DNA of 64,000 bases, taken from contig LR746276.1 in the NCBI GenBank assembly GCA_902729315.2, positions 4,627,669 to 4,691,668 of the forward strand. Direction: 5' to 3'. This DNA comes from Spirodela intermedia. Its lineage: Eukaryota; Streptophyta; Magnoliopsida; Alismatales; Araceae. Below, one piece after another: positions 57,901 through 64,000 of the stretch. The stretch's first letter is position 1. Each line of letters opens with the position of its first letter. A program made the position numbers and the translations under genes. The notes beneath the pieces are model-generated. The model was not told the DNA's origin. It saw only the letters and a list, made by a program, of their open reading frames with translations, and did no database searches.

Positions 57901-59800
57901 GACGTTCTTACGCAATTATCTACATTTTCCTTCTCTTCTGCATGCATCAAATGATATTGGTGTTGGTAGGAAACCCATAGTTGAAAAGACGATCACCCTT
58001 CTCATTAACCAAATATTTTTGTCCCTTTATTTTTTTGTTCAAGGTGATTGTCAGATTAGACGTCACCCTTTTAGAAGAAAACAACAAGGGAGGAACAATA
58101 TTATTTCATTATAATTAAAAATTATCCAAATCACAATCATCTCATCACTACATAAATAAATAAATATACATGAAAAAGGCAAAATAAAAACCCCCTAATG
58201 GGTCAGCAACCCAGTGAAGAAAAGATTTAGCTACCCCTTAGTGCCACCTATCCATGCTCAAAATAGGATATCCCTCTATGGATGTAACTTAGAGGATATC
58301 ATCAAATTATTTCTATTTAAAAAAGAAAGTTGTTTGGAATATAAAAATTGTGATCATGACCACAAAATAGTGCCTCACAATATTTAGGAGAAAAAAATAT
58401 TTTTGCATAGAATTCTCAAAAATATTACTAAGAAGAGAAAAGGAGAAAAAGAAACTCCTTCTACCTAATTTAGATTCAATGTTATCTAATCATGTGCGAC
58501 AATAAGCCTCATGGCTAGTGCAAAGTGCAAGTTCATTGTGGATGCCAATGCACACAAATATTCTAAAATGTAAATGGTATTCCAAGTTGACCCTCATCAG
58601 TTTCAAGATCTCTTTGAGATGGGTAGTTGAAGATGATAAGGTATGAGTTCTGAAGGAGATTACATTGAAAATTGTGGATAAATTCTTTCCTCAAACGCAT
58701 TTACCCAATGAAACTTGTTTTTGGATAATGGTAGACTTTCAGAGCATCTTTCTATATGCATATCAGTATGTTAGTAACTTATTGATACTGTAGGCAATTA
58801 AATAACTAATAAAATTACCATAGTTAGAATATATAATTGCTAACATGGCTTACTAATAATAGGTGAATGCACATGGACTTGAAATTTGCTAGTCCTAACT
58901 TAACATGATTGTGTAAGAGACCCAACATAGTTATCGCAAAAAATGATAGATTGATAGGAGTGAAAGAAAGATTCTAGGTGGAAAAAGTAAGAGAGAAAAT
59001 ACTATCAAGAAGTGAGAGGGGAAGAAGGGAGATAGGAGATTAACTCTAACATAGAACTTTGAGGTGCCCCAACCTCGAGTTCTACGATACACCCCTGCTC
59101 TTCCTTAATCTGGCCCTTATATATGACCCAAACATTAGTCAATCAATTATTGGGCTTCATATGAGTGTTAGTCAACCCCAATGGCCTAATAGAATGATAG
59201 AATATTACACCTAGAAATCTACCTCTAATTGGTTTATTTTCTCAAAAAGCTCAAAGTCAACCCCCAACCCAAGCAACTACATTCCCAGTAGCCACACAAA
59301 ATCCATTTTTCATACATCCAGTGTAATAGATCGTGTCTTCTTAAAATCAGCATTGATGATCCCTCTTCCTTGAAGTACTCAATCTAGCTCTATTGGATCT
59401 ACTCTAATGGTTCATAGTGATTCCCTCTCATGACCTATTTTCTTTGGATTTACCACCATTGGATGTTCATCTGTCCAAGCCTAGCTTTTTAAGGATTATG
59501 CCAAAAAACATGTTTTTTCCCAATTTTTCCTATTACGGGTTCTATGCTATATGGGTCTAGACTTCACTAGGACCTATATAAGAACCTATATTCATCAAAA
59601 TTTTCTCATTTATTTTAGTTGCTTTGAACTTGTATTTCATAAAGGATCCATTTTCTCCAACTTTTTCTATCATGGGTCTACTCTATCTAGGCCCAAGGCT
59701 TGATAAGCTCCACCAAATTGGCAAGAAATAAATAAATAAATAAATTATTATTTATACAAAAATATATAAGAAATATTCCAGTAAGGTTTTCGGATAGTAC
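57901..59800. other. AT-rich intergenic DNA, possible solo LTR
   Basis: No gene was found. A segment at 58912-59209 starts TGTAAGAG and ends ATATTACA. It contains a TATA-like CTTATATATGAC near 59115 and reads like an LTR, but its flanks show no target duplication. The rest (59230-59760) is low in information and may be decayed repeat. Confidence 0.4.
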
Positions 59801-60620
59801 TCGGTTCGGAGTCTCTCATTTGCGCCGCTCACCCAGGTGTGCCAGCGGTGCACGTTAGCTCAGTCGTCTTTAGCAGCGGAAAGCTGCCAGACGCACGCTA
59901 GGTGCGGGACCGGAAAGCGACGCGGCGGCCACATCCGACGCAGTTTAGTCTCCTCTTTTCGTAGACCAATCAAGCCTACGTGGCGATGCCACTTTCCTGG
60001 ACGCCACCTTGGCTGACATGACCCACTGCCCATTTCTCTCTCTCTCTTTCAGTTTCTCTTTCATTCCCTCTCACTGTCCCGGGGCAGTACCTCCGGCTCT
60101 GTCCGTCTCTTTTGCCGTCTCTCTCTCTCTCTCTCGCGTTCAGTTTCTCTCTCATTCGCTCTCACTGTCCACCCGCGGTACCTCCGCCTGTCCCTTTCTC
60201 TTTTGCCGTCTCTCTCTCTATCTCTACCTCTCTCTGTCTTTCTCTGTGTCTCAGTCCTTGAAGTACTTCTCCTTAATTCCGATTCTTCCGGGGGCTGTGC
60301 TCAGGTCCTGGAGTTGGGGCGTCACGAACACCGTGTGCCTCGGAATTGGAGCTCGGTTCGAGGAATCCGCTGCTCGGCGACCTCGATCCGCTGCCTGGGC
60401 TGTTGAAGGCAGCAAGGGGGGAGTCACGGGGGTGGTGGTGCTCTTGAAAGCGCCCTGGAGTTAAGGGCCCCTCCTCGGCTCGCAGTTCGGATCACTGGGG
60501 GTCTAGGGTTCGCGGGGATCTGGGGAGAGGGTGGGCCTTCTTTAGGGTTTTTGGTGTGTTTTGAGGCCGTAGCCAGACCGATGTTTCGCGCAGACCCCAA
60601 AAAACTGGAAAGATGCTGGG
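59801..60620 (+). promoter_or_regulatory. GC-rich promoter and 5' leader of the SUO-like gene
   Basis: An abrupt rise in GC and CpG content between AT-rich flanks, with two CT-rich tracts (60037-60150 and 60210-60250). The open frame 60009-60464 is a product of these CT runs (serine-leucine-phenylalanine repeats) and is not taken as a protein. Position and composition fit a promoter and leader for the downstream plus-strand gene. Confidence 0.55.
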
Positions 60621-62990
60621 GTGTGCGCGGGCGGGAACGTAAGGACAGGAAAGGTCTCGGTTGTGTGCCCGGTCCCTGCTCCTGATACAGCTGCAACGAC
60701 TCCTTTTCACCACCCGTCTCTAACACCAGTAGATGCAGCAGTTGTTGTAACCATTGTGATTCCTTTCTCAAGGTGCCTTCCATGATAAGCATTTCACCTT
60801 TGCCTTATCGTCAGTCCAACACTTTTGGGCATAGATAGCCACTCGATGAAGCAGATTCTGCCGACTAAGGTCTGGACGAGTCTGGTGGCGTTGACATATT
60901 GCTTTCGAGATTGTGTTTTTCCAACCTGCTTTATGGGTTATGCAGATCATGCTTTGTATTGTTCGATATTTCAAGGTTGATTGTCACAGATTATTGCAGT
61001 TCTCGGCACGTTATGCTTTTATTTGGGGGGGTTAAGTTGCAAGCTGTTGCCCTCAACCTATGTTTTTAACATCTTACAGGCCTTCTATCTGTTAAATATT
61101 TTTTCTGCTTTATTTCGTTGCTATCTGTCATTTATTTAGGGGATTCTGTTATTAGATAGATTTATAAAGAGATACCTTTCTATCAACTCTTACCAATCTT
61201 CTACATCTGACAATTATGGACTGACTGCACCTGGTACGGTGTGTATTCATTAATCAGGTGATGGTAAAACGAGGAAAATTCTCGGTGCTGAAGGATAGAA
61301 GTTGGTTTTATTAGGGGTAGAATTTGTTCAAGATGCTGTGGGCAAACAGACCGCACAACTACAGTTCAGAGAACGGGTTCTCATAGTTGAAGTTGCTAAA
61401 AGAAAACTACTAATGTAGGCAATAGAAGTGGAATATTTGGTCCCTTAGACTTTTCTAACATCTTGCATATTTTATCAGTTCTTAGAGGAAACAGATTGTT
61501 GAACTGAGTATGCAAGTTGAGATGGAAGAGAGGAGCCAGTGTTATCGAGAGATTCTTGGTGGAAGGGAGTAAGGAGGCACTACACGTGCATTGCTGCGGT
61601 GGACTCATGCAGTCCAAACTTCCTGAGTACACACTTTGATACAGAGTCAGAATAGCTAAGGTAGTTTGAAATTTTTGGGACATGACAATTTAGTGCATGA
61701 CGAGGACGTCCAATAAAAAATGGGAGCCTCATGTTATACCTCATTCAAGTATGTGTTCTTTTTTCCATTACTGATGGCTGATGTGGTTGCATATTTACCA
61801 AAAACATTTGAAAACATCCCATGATATTTATGCCTGGAGTGGAACGTTTCCATACTGAGATTATTTACGTGTGATTGGTTGGCCATGCACTTCCCGGGTA
61901 TAATTGACTTCAATTTATTTTTGTGATCTTGGGGCGTAGATTGTTGGACACTTAATTGTGAATTGGATAGATAGTAGTACTAATTATAGCATCTTCAGAA
62001 ATGTCGATTACTTATTGCAAAATGAGTCAAGGGTTATGAGTGACGTCAATTGACTCCAGAAACGCTAATTACTTATTGGAAAGTGAGGCTATAATCAATG
62101 GTGTTGATTATATGGATCATATGGTCACGAGGATATGATATAGGACAGTCAGAAAATGAAGAGACATGAAGCTTGCCTTGAAGCATATTGTGGAGTTGGT
62201 GTCCCAGGCAAGAGATATTGAAATATTCACAATTGAACTTCTGCTCTTTTAGGTGGGATTTGGATGCTTTTGTTTGTGCGCAGGGAGTGTCTTGAGCTGG
62301 GTAATTACGGATTGAGCGCTCCTTAGCTCAGCTTCTTTGGATATATGGTCTTTTGGGGCCTATTGATGCTTTCATACATGGGGGTCAGAGGGTATCTGGT
62401 TTGGTGTGTGTGTGTTGGACTCTTGCTTTTTGGTGGTGGCTAGGTATTTCAAAACGTTTTTCAAAATTGGAACCACATATGAACTGCAAATTTTATTTAC
62501 GTTTTGGAATCCTGAACAAGATTATTCCCTCTCTGCTGGGATTTGTCGTCTATCTACTATCCAACCTAGATTCTCCGTTCCAGTCTTCTTGCAGCATTTC
62601 ACCAAGCTCATATTTGGTTTATAGGTTTGGAAAGTGACGTTTCTTGAAGCTGGGCCAAATGAGTTCCTCTACTCAATACAGATTAAATATCTTCTGGAGC
62701 ACTCTATCCATGTAAAGTTGCTTTTATTCATAAGGTATTGAACTGTCTTCAGGGGCTACCTCAGTTATTTGAAAGGGAGTACATGATACTACGAACAAAT
62801 GTCATGGTGGCTAGCTGATCAGGATCACATCAACGTGAGCTGCGCATCTTGTTGTTTCTACTTTTCTTGTTTACAACTTTTTTAGTCTCCAATCATTTTG
62901 CTGTTCCGTTAGTTGATATCGTTGCTGGTTTTTATTTTATCAATAACATCAGGAGGAAGTAATCAGCTATTAGAATAAACACAGATAGAA
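60621..62990 (+). pseudogene. Decayed 5' part of the SUO-like gene, including the BAH domain
   Basis: Plus-strand traces that match, in order, the N-terminal half of plant BAH-TFIIS proteins. Near 60625-60680 is a basic GRERKDRKG stretch like the family start. At 62450-62640 there are broken BAH pieces. At 62638-62832, FLEAGPNEFLYSIQ, HVKLLL or (other frame) CKVAFIHK, and WWLADQDHIN match the second half of the BAH domain. Frames change several times within this last stretch, a TGA or TAA lies in each continuing frame, and 62952-62990 holds a one-base loss and a TAA just before the open TFIIS-N frame. The BAH domain, which would bind nucleosomes or modified histones, therefore cannot be made from this copy. 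Confidence 0.62.
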
Positions 62991-64000
62991 ATGCGTGCAG
63001 TATTGCAGTCAGGAGGGCGTTCTTCAGAACCGCTGAATGGTTCTTCAACACAGCCATTAAAATCTGGTTCTGATAGTGGACAGAATAATAGCACCTCTTT
63101 TCCTTCACAAACCAAAGGAAAGAAGAGAGGTGAGAAAGGCTGTGATCAATATCGAGAGTCCATTGAGCATGATGTCTCCTCAAAAGCTGGCATTAGAGAT
63201 CCTGGTAATTTTAATGCTGATAACGAATTGAAAGATGAGATCACAAAGTTAGCTGATAAAGGTAGACTCATTAACAACGATGCAGTTGAGAAACTGGTGC
63301 AACTTATGCAGCTTGACAAAGGTGCTAGGGAAATTGGTCTAACAGACAGGATGTTGCTGGCAGATGTGATTGCAGCTACAGATACAGATGATTGCCTCAG
63401 TGGATTTGTCCATCTAAGGGGCATTCCCCTCCTAGATGATTGGCTCCAAGAAGCACATAAAGGGAAGAATGGTGATGGTAGTAGTTCAAAGGAAGGTAGT
63501 AAAACAGTTGATGAGCTTCTTTTGGCTATACTCCATGCACTTGATAAATTGCCTGTCGACCTCAATGCTCTTCAAACTTGTAACATTGGGAAATCTGTGA
63601 ATCATTTGCGTAGTCACAAGAATTCAGAAATTCAGAAGATGGCAAGAAATCTAGTTGATGCATGGAAAAAACGTGTTGATGCAGAAATGACAAAGCTCGG
63701 GATGCCAAAACTTGATGATACAAAATCCGCTGGATCAAGCCAAGCTGTTTCGTGGTCTGGCAAACAAGGTTTCTCAGGAGTCTCGTATGGGGGAAGCAGG
63801 CGCCCCACTTCCAGTGAGGTAGCTATAGAAAATGCTGTCCCTCAACCTTCATTTAAATCATTGCCTGTTAAGATTGGTGATGGGGATGCTGGCGTAAAAT
63901 CAAATCCATTACCTTCGGGGTCCCTGAAATTTTCATCAACCTTACCTGCAGCAGTGTCTGTTAGTACAACAGATTCACAGACTGAGACAGGAGGCAGTAC
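62991..64000 (+). CDS. SUO: SUO-like protein, TFIIS N-terminal domain part (runs off the window)
   Basis: An uninterrupted plus-strand frame from an ATG at 62991 to the window end, 336 codons so far. A KGKKRGEKG nuclear-type stretch is followed by a TFIIS N-terminal (LW) domain at about residues 80-220 (KLVQLMQLDKGAREIGL, GFVHLRGIPLLDDWLQEAHK, LLAILHALDKLPVDLNALQ, GKSVNHLRSHKNSEIQKMAR, LVDAWKKRV). A serine-rich region follows (SSQAVSWSGKQGFSG). This order matches Arabidopsis SUO (At3g48050) and its relatives, which have a BAH domain in front and act in miRNA-mediated silencing and chromatin. Here the BAH part is broken, so the ATG at 62991 is either an internal methionine of a dead gene or a new start. 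The true C terminus, with the GW repeats, lies outside the window. Confidence 0.85.
   Translation, partial: MRAVLQSGGRSSEPLNGSSTQPLKSGSDSGQNNSTSFPSQTKGKKRGEKGCDQYRESIEHDVSSKAGIRDPGNFNADNELKDEITKLADKGRLINNDAVEKLVQLMQLDKGAREIGLTDRMLLADVIAATDTDDCLSGFVHLRGIPLLDDWLQEAHKGKNGDGSSSKEGSKTVDELLLAILHALDKLPVDLNALQTCNIGKSVNHLRSHKNSEIQKMARNLVDAWKKRVDAEMTKLGMPKLDDTKSAGSSQAVSWSGKQGFSGVSYGGSRRPTSSEVAIENAVPQPSFKSLPVKIGDGDAGVKSNPLPSGSLKFSSTLPAAVSVSTTDSQTETGGS

Noticed and set aside
60009-60464. 151-codon plus-strand frame
   Set aside because: It is built from CT repeats giving serine, leucine and phenylalanine runs; better explained as promoter and 5' leader.

Overview
The window looks like nuclear DNA of a flowering plant. 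It holds a 14-exon plant-type DNA polymerase lambda gene, a single-exon DYW-class PPR gene, a plant LSM12-like gene, and many decayed LTR retrotransposons of the Ty3/gypsy and Ty1/copia types. The very GC-rich PPR reading frame next to AT-rich introns and repeats would suit a monocot, but the species cannot be fixed from this sequence alone.

Layout. 1-7244: AT-rich sequence containing a minus-strand Ty3/gypsy chromovirus relic (1154-6495). 7434-28693, minus strand: DNA polymerase lambda. All 14 exons could be placed by hand with consistent phases and GT-AG introns, giving 553 codons and no lesion. Intron 5 carries an antisense Ty1/copia element (18620-23648) flanked by a perfect 5-bp target duplication. 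29057-47267: a nest of transposable elements that starts 364 bp upstream of the polymerase start codon. An old Ty3/gypsy element contains an antisense LINE fragment and a second Ty3/gypsy element. That second element contains an Athila/Tat-like block, which is itself split by a 1.64-kb solo LTR with a perfect 5-bp target duplication. About 350 bp beyond the nest, on the plus strand, lies a decayed unprocessed copy of the heterotrimeric G-protein alpha subunit gene (47617-49520). Then come the intact PPR-DYW gene (49918-51873, minus), LSM12 (52970-57385, minus, four exons, 177 codons), AT-rich intergenic DNA, and a GC-rich promoter-like region. The window ends inside a plus-strand gene related to Arabidopsis SUO (BAH plus TFIIS N-terminal domain). 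Its TFIIS-N part is open, while the BAH part upstream shows frameshifts.

The genes do not form a pathway or operon: DNA repair (POLL), organelle RNA editing (PPR-DYW), RNA metabolism (LSM12-like), G-protein signalling (pseudogene) and chromatin/RNA silencing (SUO-like). No novel defence or CRISPR-like system was seen. The most unusual content is the nested retroelement structure with an internal inversion, the intron-preserving G-alpha pseudogene, and the SUO-like locus that seems to have lost its BAH module. Exon limits come from reading splice sites and family similarity by eye, without an alignment program or transcript data.
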